This document shows positions 55,748 to 63,846 of a DNA stretch of 64,000 bases, piece by piece (the stretch's first letter is position 1; each line of letters starts with the position of its first letter). A model generated the notes under the pieces. The model saw nothing but the letters and a program-made list of their open reading frames with translations, did not search any database and was not told where the DNA came from. The DNA is from Bacteroides timonensis (GTDB taxonomy: Bacteria; Bacteroidota; Bacteroidia; Bacteroidales; Bacteroidaceae). Position numbers and translations under genes: made by a program. The DNA lies in the NCBI RefSeq assembly GCF_000513195.1, contig NZ_CBVI010000091.1, positions 103,917 to 167,916 of the forward strand, in the 5' to 3' direction.

Positions 55748-58576
55748 ATGACAACAAGTATGAAACAAATCGTAAGAGTATTCTTATTTTTACTCCTATT
55801 CATCGCAGCCGGCAATGCGGCCATGGCTGACGAAAAGACGAACGTTACCAAACAAGGAACGGTGCGCGGACGTATCATCGACGCGACCAAACAGACTCTC
55901 CCGGGTGCTTCTATCTACATCGAGAAACTACACACTGGCGTGACGAGCGACGTCAACGGCTTCTACACTTTCTCTAACCTTGACCCGGGAACTTATACAG
56001 TAAAGGTGAGCTACGTGGGCTACTCTCCCGTGGAACTGAAAATCACCGTCCCCGCCGGACGCACGCTGGAGAAGAACGTGGTGCTGAACGAAGGCGTGGA
56101 ATTGCAGGAAGTAGTTGTGGGCGGCGCCTTCCAGGGACAACGCCGAGCCATCAACTCGCAGAAGAACAACCTGGGAGTGACGAACGTGGTTTCCGCCGAC
56201 CAGGTGGGCAAGTTCCCCGACTCCAACATCGGCGACGCGCTGAAGCGCATCTCCGGCATCAACGTGCAGTACGACCAGGGCGAGGCTCGCTTCGGACAGG
56301 TGCGCGGAACGAGCGCGGACCTCAGCTCGGTGACCATCAACGGCAACCGCGTGCCGTCCGCCGAGGGCGATACGCGCAACGTGCAGCTCGACCTGATTCC
56401 TTCGGATATGATTCAGACCATCGAGGTGAACAAGGTGGTGACGCCGGAAATGGACGCGGACGCCATCGGCGGTAGCATCAACCTCGTGACCAAGAACTCG
56501 CCCTACAAGCGCTTCATCAGCGCCACGGCAGGAACGGGCTACAACTGGATCAGCGAGAAGGCGCAGCTGAACCTGGGCTTCACGTACGGCGACCGCTTCT
56601 TCAACGACAAGCTGGGCGTGATGCTGTCCGCCTCCTATCAGAACTCGCCTTCCGGATCGGACGACGTGGAGTTTGTGTGGGACCGCGACGTGGACAGCAA
56701 GGAAGTGACGCTGACGGAGTATCAAATCCGCCAATACTACGTCACCCGCGAACGCCAGAGCTACTCGGCTGCGCTGGACTACGTGTTCAACGAGAACCAC
56801 AAGCTGACCTTCAAGGGCATCTTCAACAACCGCAACGACTGGGAGAACCGCTACCGCATGACCATCAAGGACTACAACATGGACGAGGACGAGAACGAAA
56901 ACCCCTATTGCACCATCAACAACAAGGGTACCGTGCGCATACAGACCAAGGGCGGCACGCCGGACAACCGCAACGCCCGACTGGAACGCCAGCGCACGAT
57001 GGACTTCACCCTGGGCGGCGAACACCTCTTCGGCAAGCTGGGCATGGACTGGAGCGTGAACTACGCCAAGGCAAGCGAGGTGCGCCCCAACGAACGATAC
57101 ATCGACTATCAGCTGAAGAAGCAGAAGTTCGATGCCGACCTGTCGGACGAACGCTGGCCGCTGCTCACCCCGCAGAGCGGCTCCAAGATGGTGCTGGACG
57201 ACGACTTCGGACTGAAGGAAGTGACCGAACAGCAACAGGACATCCAGGAGAAAGACCTCAAGGCGAAGCTGGACTTCGACCTGCCGCTGAAGAAGGGCGC
57301 GTACGGCAACAAGCTGAGCTTCGGCGCCAAGCTGGTGCACAAGACCAAGGACAAGGAAATAGACTTCTACGAATACACACCGCTGGACGAAGACGGATTT
57401 GACGCCGCCAGTCTTGCATCGGCCGTCAACCAGACGCGCAGCGGATACATCCCCGGCAGCAAGTACGTGGCAGGCAGCTTCGTCAGCAAGGAATACCTCG
57501 GCAGCCTCGACCTGAACAACGCCGCCCTCTTTGAGAAGGAACAGAATCAGGAAGAGCTCGCCACCAACTACAACGCCAAGGAGACGGTGACCGCAGGCTA
57601 CCTGCGCTTCGACCAGAAGCTGGGCAAGAAGTGGGACCTGATGCTGGGCCTGCGTCTGGAGAACACCCACGTGAAGTACAGCGGAAGCCAGTACGACGCC
57701 GTGGAAAAAGTGACCACCCGCACCCCCTACGAGAGCGACAGCTACCTGAACGTGCTGCCCTCGGTGCTCGCCAAGTGGGACGTGAACGACGACCTGAAGG
57801 TGCGCGCCTCCTTCACCAACACCATCGCCCGCCCCAAGTACTCGGCACTCGCCCCGAACGTGAACATCGACCGCAACGACAACGAAATCTCGCTGGGTAA
57901 CCCGGGACTGAAACCTACCCTGAGCTACAACTTCGACCTCAGCGGCGAATACTACTTCAAGAGCATCGGACTGGTCAGCGCCGGCGTGTTCTACAAGAAG
58001 ATAAACGACTTCATCGTGGACCAGACCCTGCGCAACTACGACTACAACGGCACCAACTACACCAAGTTCAGCCAGCCGCGCAACTCGGGCAACGCCGACC
58101 TGCTGGGCGTGGAAGTGGCCTATCAGCGCGACTTCGGCTTCATCGCCCCCGCCCTGAAGTGCATCGGCTTCTACGGCACGTACACCTACTCCTACAGCCG
58201 CGTCAACAACTTCAACTTCGAGGGACGCGAGAACGAAAGCGGCCTGCGCCTGCCGGGCTCGCCGGAGCACACCGCCAACGCATCGCTCTTCTTCGAGAAG
58301 TCCGGCCTCAGCCTCCGCTGGAGCTACAACTACGCCTCCGCCTTCATCGACGAGATGGGCAGCGAGAAGTTCTACGACCGCTACTACGATGCCGTCAGCT
58401 ACATGGACGTGAACGCCAGCTACACCTTCGGCAAGAAACTGAAGACCACCTTCTATGCCGAAGCCACCAACCTGCTGAACCAACCGCTCCGTTACTATCA
58501 GGGAACGAAGGAACGCACCATGCAGAGCGAACACTACGGCGTGAAGGTGAATGCCGGAGTGAAGATAAACTTCTGA
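55748..58576 (+). CDS. TonB-dependent receptor with carboxypeptidase-regulatory-like domain
   Basis: A 942-residue outer-membrane receptor (start 55748, or 55760 with MKQIVRVFL). After the signal peptide (to NAAMADE) lies a regulatory-like domain (KQTLPGASIYIEKLHTGVTSDVNG, VKVSYVGY), the plug (VVSADQVGKFPDSNIGDALKRISGINVQ, DADAIGGSINLVTK) and a barrel ending NAGVKINF. It lacks the SusC VVIGYG/KDASAS signatures and has no SusD partner, so it is a FecA/CirA-like receptor rather than a SusC. The following gene encodes a phosphatase, suggesting uptake of a phosphorylated or phosphate-yielding compound (inference). Codon use is strikingly rich in C and G at third positions compared with the genes before it. 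Confidence 0.88.
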   Translation: MTTSMKQIVRVFLFLLLFIAAGNAAMADEKTNVTKQGTVRGRIIDATKQTLPGASIYIEKLHTGVTSDVNGFYTFSNLDPGTYTVKVSYVGYSPVELKITVPAGRTLEKNVVLNEGVELQEVVVGGAFQGQRRAINSQKNNLGVTNVVSADQVGKFPDSNIGDALKRISGINVQYDQGEARFGQVRGTSADLSSVTINGNRVPSAEGDTRNVQLDLIPSDMIQTIEVNKVVTPEMDADAIGGSINLVTKNSPYKRFISATAGTGYNWISEKAQLNLGFTYGDRFFNDKLGVMLSASYQNSPSGSDDVEFVWDRDVDSKEVTLTEYQIRQYYVTRERQSYSAALDYVFNENHKLTFKGIFNNRNDWENRYRMTIKDYNMDEDENENPYCTINNKGTVRIQTKGGTPDNRNARLERQRTMDFTLGGEHLFGKLGMDWSVNYAKASEVRPNERYIDYQLKKQKFDADLSDERWPLLTPQSGSKMVLDDDFGLKEVTEQQQDIQEKDLKAKLDFDLPLKKGAYGNKLSFGAKLVHKTKDKEIDFYEYTPLDEDGFDAASLASAVNQTRSGYIPGSKYVAGSFVSKEYLGSLDLNNAALFEKEQNQEELATNYNAKETVTAGYLRFDQKLGKKWDLMLGLRLENTHVKYSGSQYDAVEKVTTRTPYESDSYLNVLPSVLAKWDVNDDLKVRASFTNTIARPKYSALAPNVNIDRNDNEISLGNPGLKPTLSYNFDLSGEYYFKSIGLVSAGVFYKKINDFIVDQTLRNYDYNGTNYTKFSQPRNSGNADLLGVEVAYQRDFGFIAPALKCIGFYGTYTYSYSRVNNFNFEGRENESGLRLPGSPEHTANASLFFEKSGLSLRWSYNYASAFIDEMGSEKFYDRYYDAVSYMDVNASYTFGKKLKTTFYAEATNLLNQPLRYYQGTKERTMQSEHYGVKVNAGVKINF

Positions 58577-58640
58577 TGCACCGGAGCCGGTTGCAGGTGT
58601 AAGGAATTATCACCACCCCCGCAGCCCCCCGAAAACAGAT

Positions 58641-58772
58641 GCGCACGCAGGCAAAAATGGAAGCGCACGGAGTTAAAAATGCGTGCGCTTCCATTTTCAA
58701 CTCCGTGCGCTTCCATTTTTAACTCCGTGCGCACGCAGTTTTCACCCCCTCCAGAAGTACTTCTGACGGGGG
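58641..58772 (+). repeat. GC-rich 22-bp repeats and hairpins (array D)
   Basis: Three direct units start at 58683, 58705 and 58727 (exact 22-bp period; GTGCGCTTCCATTTTYAACT plus CC in the first two, diverged in the third). A 29-bp arm at 58653-58681 is complementary, with one mismatch, to 58692-58720. A second hairpin follows at 58745-58772, with core CAGAAGTACTTCTG flanked by CCCCC and GGGGG. The array fills the gap between the TonB receptor and the phosphatase genes; the rest of the 286-base gap shows nothing clear. Confidence 0.85.
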
Positions 58773-58862
58773 TTCGGAGAGAGAATCCGGCTCTTCGCCC
58801 CGTTTCGGGAAAACAACGGCGGAGAAGCGGAATGTAAACAGATTTCATCAATAATCCAACGA

Positions 58863-59804
58863 ATGACAACAATGAAGAAAACAATCCTTCTACTATTCAT
58901 CGCCCTGCTGGGCAGCGTGGCGCAAGCCCAAACCACCGACTACTCCGTCTTCGACGGGAAGTTCAACTTCTACGTCGCCAACGACCTCGGCCGCAACGGC
59001 TACTACGACCAGAAGCCCATCGCCGAACTCATGGGCGTGATGGCGGAGAACGGCGCCGACCCCGAATTCGTCCTCGCCACCGGCGACATCCACCACTTCG
59101 AAGGCGTGCGCAGCGTGAACGACCCCCTGTGGATGACCAACTACGAACTCATTTACTCCCACCCCGAACTGATGATAGACTGGTTCCCCCTCCTCGGCAA
59201 CCACGAATACCGCGGCAACACGCAAGCCGTGCTGGACTACAGCAACGTCTCCCGCCGCTGGACCATGCCCGCCCGCTACTACACCAAAGCCTTCGAGAAC
59301 GACGGCATGACCCTCCGCGTCCTCTGGCTGGACACCGCCCCCCTGATAGACAAGTACCGCAACGACACCGAAACCTATCCCGACGCCTGCCGCCAAGACT
59401 ACCGGAAGCAGCTCGCCTGGGCAGACTCCGTGCTCACCGCCGCCAAGGAAGACTGGGTAATCGTGGCCGGACACCACCCCATCTACGCCGAAACCTCCAA
59501 GTCCGACACCGAACGCCGCGACATGCAGGCACGCCTCGACCCCATCCTGCGCCGCCACAAGGTGGATATGTACATCTGCGGCCACATCCACAACTTCCAG
59601 CACATCCGCGTGAAGGGCAGCGACATCGACTACGTCACCAACTCCGCCGGTTCGCTCTCCCGCAAGGTGAAGCCCGTGGAAGGCACCCTGTTCTGCAGCC
59701 CCGAACCCGGCTTCTCCATCGTCTCTGCCGACAAAAAGACACTGGTGCTGCGCATGATTGACAAGAAGGGCAACGTGCTGCACACGGTGACACGGAAGAA
59801 GTAA
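58863..59804 (+). CDS. Exported metallophosphatase, purple-acid-phosphatase (TRAP)-like
   Basis: A 313-residue protein (start 58863 or 58872), signal peptide to VAQAQT. The calcineurin-like fold shows all metal-binding blocks in order: Asp41 (ANDLGRNG), Asp75 (GDIHHFEGV), Asn113-His114 (GNHEY), His204-205 (GHHPIY), and His241/His243 (CGHIHNFQHI). The context VRSVNDPLW after block two is that of tartrate-resistant acid phosphatase. However, the tyrosine ligand that gives those enzymes their colour (GDNFYF in the family) is replaced by His78. Probably a periplasmic phosphomonoesterase feeding the TonB receptor pathway. It shares the GC-rich codon use of the receptor. Confidence 0.87.
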   Translation: MTTMKKTILLLFIALLGSVAQAQTTDYSVFDGKFNFYVANDLGRNGYYDQKPIAELMGVMAENGADPEFVLATGDIHHFEGVRSVNDPLWMTNYELIYSHPELMIDWFPLLGNHEYRGNTQAVLDYSNVSRRWTMPARYYTKAFENDGMTLRVLWLDTAPLIDKYRNDTETYPDACRQDYRKQLAWADSVLTAAKEDWVIVAGHHPIYAETSKSDTERRDMQARLDPILRRHKVDMYICGHIHNFQHIRVKGSDIDYVTNSAGSLSRKVKPVEGTLFCSPEPGFSIVSADKKTLVLRMIDKKGNVLHTVTRKK

Positions 59805-59819
59805 GCCGCAACAAACCTT

Positions 59820-59868
59820 ACTGATTTAGCCCCTTGCCGGAGTCGGCAAGGGGCTAAATCAGTTTTTA
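59820..59868 (+). terminator. Strong intrinsic terminator after the phosphatase gene
   Basis: Perfect 20-bp stem (ACTGATTTAGCCCCTTGCCG at 59820-59839 and its complement at 59844-59863) with loop GAGT and a T-run, 16 bases after the stop. Confidence 0.92.
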
Positions 59869-59978
59869 TAGCACCGAAAACAGCCCCCTACTTACGCAAA
59901 GCACCTGCCTTCAATACTTTTTTGCAGCCAAAGCTCAAATAATCAGTGAAAACTTGCTCATTCTTTCTCTATTTATTG

Positions 59979-59986
59979 TATTTTTG
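59979..59986 (+). promoter_or_regulatory. -7 box of the LruC-domain gene
   Basis: TATTTTTG fits TAnnTTTG, 34 bases before the ATG at 60021; a TTG at 59954 is a possible -33 element. Confidence 0.6.
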
Positions 59987-60020
59987 CAACAAAAACAAAT
60001 GATATATAAAACTTATATCT

Positions 60021-62039
60021 ATGAATAACCTCATTCTTAAATCAGCGACATTGCTGGCAAGCCTGTGCCTGACAGCTTGTATGGAAGATGTCAGCCGTCC
60101 CATCGAACAGCCGGAGACCGACACTCCCCTCGACCTGAACTTCGATTTCAGCACTCGCCAAAGTTGCAGTCTGAAACTCTCTGCCATCAATGAACAAGGC
60201 AAACCGGCAGTGAAAGCCCTGTTCAGCATCTACGAACAAGACCCCACCCTCGGCGAGGACGGCGGACGCAAAGCAGATGTCTATCCCCTCTACCAAGGAC
60301 TCACCGATGCAAACGGGCAAATCTCCGTCGACCTTGAACTTTCCGCCAAGACTACCCAACTCTATATCTATCCCGAAATGGCCGGTCTGGGCCTCATGCA
60401 GACAGTGACGCCCGCCGAAGCCGCATCGGGCTTGACGTTCAAGGGAAACCAGCTTCCCGCAGCCACGAAAGCCTCCGCCACAAGAGCCGAAGGAGACATT
60501 GAGCGCGACCGCAAGGACCTCGGGAACATCCACAAGTTCTTCAGCTATTTCACAGATGAAGAGCTGAATGAAAAAGGTTCCTTGAACATCAATCAGGGAC
60601 TGGTGACGAGCGATCCCCTTCCGGATGCCTACAAGGAAAAAGTAACCAGGATGTTTCCCGAGAAAACGGCTTATACCGGAGACGAAAGTAATACGGATCT
60701 CATAATAACCAGCGAGAACGGAGCAGAAGTATGGGCTACCTATATTGGAGACGGTGGATATGTAGAACCCAATAAAAACAGATACTTCCGCAATGGTCTC
60801 TACTACTATATCTATACCGAAAATAATGCACCGGCAGCAAAATACAACGTAGAAAGCGACGAATATGTGCTGACCGCCATCTTCCCCAATGTGAACCCCT
60901 TTGACGGAATAACCACAGGTACCCGTGTCCAGCTTCTCTATTATGACAAGGCGAAAGGCAAGTATGTAACAGTATTCCCCAAGGGAACACATATCGGATT
61001 TGTGCTGAATCATAAGGGCTATAATCCGAACGGAAACATTTCACAGAATGGATATGGATTTGGTTTGACCGTTACCACTATCGACGGCAATCCCTACTGC
61101 TCTACAAAGGAGTTCAACAAGGATAAAAACACGCATGGCATCCTTGTATGGGACGATGAATTCCAATGCTACACCTTGGGCATGGAACGCCAGGGAGCTA
61201 CCGGTGACAATGACTTCAACGACATCTTAACCAAAATCGTATGTTCACCCGTAAAGCAAGGCCAGACAGGCACTGTTCCTACGCCGGAAACCCAGCCCAT
61301 CGTCTCTTCCTACCAAGGCATACTGGCCTTTGAGGACAACTGGCCTTACAAGGGAGACTACGACTTCAACGACTTCGTAACCGCCTATACCTACAAGCTG
61401 ATCAAAGATGCAACTTCCGGACTCGTGACAGGCATGGAGCTGACCTTCACTCCCAAAGCCATAGGAGCCAGCGGTACAAACGGCTTCGGCATCCAGCTGC
61501 CGGTCAGCACCACCAATGTATCCATAGAGAACGCAAGCCTTGAAGCGGGAAACAGCCGGGCCACCGTAATCGTCTATAGCAACGTCCGTGAAGCTTTTGC
61601 CGGCAAGACCGGTTTCATCAATACCGAATTGGGCAATGCCGTCACAGCCGCTTCAAAGACTTTCAGGCTGACCTTCACCACTCCGATGGCAGAGAGCGAA
61701 GTAGCTCTGAAGGATTTCAATCCGTTCCTTTTCCGTGACAGCAGAGACCGGGAGATCCATCTTGTGGACTATTCGCCTACGGAAAAGGCAGATATGGCAT
61801 GGTTCCGGAAAGAAGGCAGCAACGACAAGTCAGATACTACTAACGGAGTCTATTATCGCATGGACAACCGGAATCCGTGGGCTTTGGACATCAGTGTGGC
61901 AACCTGGATGTGGCCTCTGGAAAGAAAAGACATCAATTTGGCTTACCCTGATTACTCGAGATGGTACGAAAATTGGGAAGAAGGCAAAGTAGCAGATTGG
62001 ACGGACAACGCAAATGCCACTTATCTGTGGAGTGAATAA
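60021..62039 (+). CDS. LruC-domain lipoprotein
   Basis: A 672-residue lipoprotein (signal ends CLTACMEDVSRP). Residues about 50-130 look like a carboxypeptidase-regulatory or Ig-like region (INEQGKPAVKALFSIYEQD, TDANGQISVDLEL). A DUF4114-like segment follows with the acidic motif GATGDNDFNDILTKI. The C-terminal half carries FEDNWPYKGDYDFNDFVTAYTY and the LruC (DUF4842) domain, ending MWPLERKDINLAYPDYSRWYENW in part. The two D-F-N-D motifs look like calcium sites. Function is unknown; such proteins are large surface lipoproteins in many Bacteroides. The gene lies convergent to a fimbrillin-anchor-like lipoprotein. Confidence 0.8.
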   Translation: MNNLILKSATLLASLCLTACMEDVSRPIEQPETDTPLDLNFDFSTRQSCSLKLSAINEQGKPAVKALFSIYEQDPTLGEDGGRKADVYPLYQGLTDANGQISVDLELSAKTTQLYIYPEMAGLGLMQTVTPAEAASGLTFKGNQLPAATKASATRAEGDIERDRKDLGNIHKFFSYFTDEELNEKGSLNINQGLVTSDPLPDAYKEKVTRMFPEKTAYTGDESNTDLIITSENGAEVWATYIGDGGYVEPNKNRYFRNGLYYYIYTENNAPAAKYNVESDEYVLTAIFPNVNPFDGITTGTRVQLLYYDKAKGKYVTVFPKGTHIGFVLNHKGYNPNGNISQNGYGFGLTVTTIDGNPYCSTKEFNKDKNTHGILVWDDEFQCYTLGMERQGATGDNDFNDILTKIVCSPVKQGQTGTVPTPETQPIVSSYQGILAFEDNWPYKGDYDFNDFVTAYTYKLIKDATSGLVTGMELTFTPKAIGASGTNGFGIQLPVSTTNVSIENASLEAGNSRATVIVYSNVREAFAGKTGFINTELGNAVTAASKTFRLTFTTPMAESEVALKDFNPFLFRDSRDREIHLVDYSPTEKADMAWFRKEGSNDKSDTTNGVYYRMDNRNPWALDISVATWMWPLERKDINLAYPDYSRWYENWEEGKVADWTDNANATYLWSE

Positions 62040-62067
62040 AGAAAATAGCAAATAAGAAAAGACTTTA

Positions 62068-62158
62068 AGAGCCTGTTTAAACTTTCCCCAGCATTCTTTC
62101 GAGAGCTTTTTTGAAGATATATCTCTCTGAATTTATGAGGAAAATTTAAGCAGGCTCT
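62068..62158 (+). repeat. MITE-like element or long imperfect hairpin
   Basis: Near-perfect 19-bp terminal inverted repeats, GAGCCTGTTTAAACTTTCC at 62069-62087 and its complement with two changes at 62139-62157, enclose about 51 bases with no coding capacity. The size and end-only similarity suggest a miniature inverted-repeat element; the position between two convergent genes also suits a terminator. No clear target duplication is visible. Confidence 0.5.
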
Positions 62159-62203
62159 CTCTTTGTTCTGAATCGGCCATAAAAGAGCACCTTATCAGAA
62201 TTT

Positions 62204-63166
62204 TCATTCCAAACTCGGAATATCAATATCCTCGCTCTCCGTCTCCCAACTATCCACCGTGAAACTGCCGGTCTCCTCTTCCGAGAAGATGCCGCCTATC
62301 GTTATCGTCAGCGTCAGCATGGTGTTCGCCTTCAAAGGATTGCTTAGCGCCTGGCTGAAGGTCTTTACCGTTCCGTTCTTCAAAGTAACTATCAGCTGGA
62401 ACAACGGACTTACGGCAGACGGGAAGAGCATGGCTACGGGATTGCTCATCTGCAAGCTGTCGGCAGACAGGACAAGCGGAATGGCAACGGTCCTTGTCTG
62501 ATTGACGGGGGCTGCCGTATAGACGTTCAGCCCCTCCGCAATGCCGCCGATGCGGACACTCATGCTGTCGATGGCAGAAGCCAGCGTTGCCCCACTGCTG
62601 CTTTTCACTATTGCCTGAAAGCCTGCTGTCTGCCGTCTCAGTACGGCGCTCAGCTTATCTGTACCGATGTCCGTAGGCACCACGGCATAGACCAAGTCGG
62701 GCACCGGACGATAAGTGGTGTCCGGAGAGTCCTGCACCAGGCTGAAATACTGCTGCGACAAGTCTCCGCCAAGCGTCAGCTGTGGCCCGCCAAGATTCGG
62801 ATTGTTGGTTATCATCTCGCCCGTCTGAGTGGTGCCCCAGTAAAGCATGTTGTAAGTCCCCACAGGAAGGAGGATGGGACGGATGGGAGTTCCGGACACA
62901 GCCCCGTCCGCCAGCACATACATGCCGGGAAACGGACTCAGCTTGCCATTGAAATAGTTCCCGTAGTAAGTGGAAGTAGCAGGCAGGCAGGGAAACACCT
63001 CCAACGTTCCGGTCATCGGGCCTTGAGTGCCGATGGCTATGTCTATATCCGGGGTCACAAGGTCACCGTCCCCATTTCCGCCCCCATTACCCTTTATCGG
63101 GTTATCATCCGCACAGCTGGCAAAGGCGACTGCCGTCAGCATCAATAAAAAGAACGATCTTTTCAT
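62204..63166 (-). CDS. Lipoprotein, fimbrillin-anchor-like (FimB/Mfa2 type, tentative)
   Basis: A 320-residue lipoprotein with signal MKRSFFLLMLTAVAFASCA and a glycine-rich linker (KGNGGGNGDGD). The mature part is all-beta in look, with LLPVGTYNMLYWG, VYAVVPTDIG, LRRQTAGFQAIV and a C-terminal TLTITIGGIFSEEETGSFTVDSWE; the Asn/Leu-rich LPVGTY..LYWG block is what one sees in FimB/Mfa2-like fimbrial anchor subunits. No fimbrial tip or shaft gene is adjacent, so the role is uncertain. It is convergent with the LruC gene and divergent from the cupin gene. Confidence 0.55.
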   Translation of the reverse strand: MKRSFFLLMLTAVAFASCADDNPIKGNGGGNGDGDLVTPDIDIAIGTQGPMTGTLEVFPCLPATSTYYGNYFNGKLSPFPGMYVLADGAVSGTPIRPILLPVGTYNMLYWGTTQTGEMITNNPNLGGPQLTLGGDLSQQYFSLVQDSPDTTYRPVPDLVYAVVPTDIGTDKLSAVLRRQTAGFQAIVKSSSGATLASAIDSMSVRIGGIAEGLNVYTAAPVNQTRTVAIPLVLSADSLQMSNPVAMLFPSAVSPLFQLIVTLKNGTVKTFSQALSNPLKANTMLTLTITIGGIFSEEETGSFTVDSWETESEDIDIPSLE

Positions 63167-63370
63167 AATTCAATCTGTTGTTTAGGTTTCTATAGACAGA
63201 GAAACACCATAGCAGGAAGTTAGTTCGATGGCAATGGGAATTTATACAATAATCATTAAAGTTAATGCCCGTTAAACCTCACTTTTTAAATGCTTAGTTA
63301 TCAACAATAGTAACATGCAGGTAACTGACGAAGCAAATGGTGCCTACTTGTAGGAGGCGGAAAAAGTGCC

Positions 63371-63378
63371 TAACTTTG
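63371..63378 (+). promoter_or_regulatory. -7 box of the cupin gene
   Basis: TAACTTTG fits TAnnTTTG, 39 bases before the ATG at 63418. Confidence 0.6.
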
Positions 63379-63417
63379 CTGCTGTAAAAGAAACAACATA
63401 TTATAAAAGAAGTAATT

Positions 63418-63771
63418 ATGAAGAATTATCAGAAAGTAAGTGTAGCCCCGGAAGCACGTGTCGAGCTGCACGATTCATTGAATTTGACCGGTGCAGAAGT
63501 ATCTATCAACAACTTTCCGGCAGGTGCGGGAGTGCCTTTCGTACACTCTCACAAGCAGAACGAAGAAATCTATGCCGTTCTTTCCGGCCGCGGCACAATG
63601 GTGATTGACGGCGAGAGCATCGCCCTGCAAGCCGGTGACTGGCTCCGCGTGGCTCCGGCTGCCGAACGCCAACTGTCTGCCGCTGCCGACAGCGCCATCA
63701 GCGTCATCTGCATTCAGGTGAAGGCTGGTTCGCTGGAAGGCTTCACAATGACGGATGCAATAGTGAAGTAA
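63418..63771 (+). CDS. Small cupin-domain protein
   Basis: A 117-residue single-domain cupin. Motif 1 is PFVHSHKQNEEIYAVLSGRGTMVIDG with metal-ligand-like His and Glu, motif 2 is LQAGDWLRVAPAAERQLSA, in which the usual second His is absent. No signal peptide; cytoplasmic. Cupins of this size are diverse (isomerases, dioxygenases, sensors), and no neighbour points to a substrate. It has its own promoter and ends before an insertion-sequence fragment. Confidence 0.85.
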   Translation: MKNYQKVSVAPEARVELHDSLNLTGAEVSINNFPAGAGVPFVHSHKQNEEIYAVLSGRGTMVIDGESIALQAGDWLRVAPAAERQLSAAADSAISVICIQVKAGSLEGFTMTDAIVK

Positions 63772-63846
63772 TCTTCACAAAAAACAGGAAGGTATCTACT
63801 CCCCGCCCATTGGCAATCGGAGTAAATAACGTGAGTTCGATATAAT

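Noticed and set aside
55928..58534. 868-codon open frame antisense to the TonB receptor
   Set aside because: It is a by-product of C/G-ending codons on the coding strand; the protein is low-complexity (Val, His, Ala rich), has no family features, and the plus strand encodes a complete receptor.
58893..59783. 296-codon antisense frame over the phosphatase gene
   Set aside because: Same codon-bias artefact; the plus strand contains all the metal-binding motifs of a metallophosphatase.
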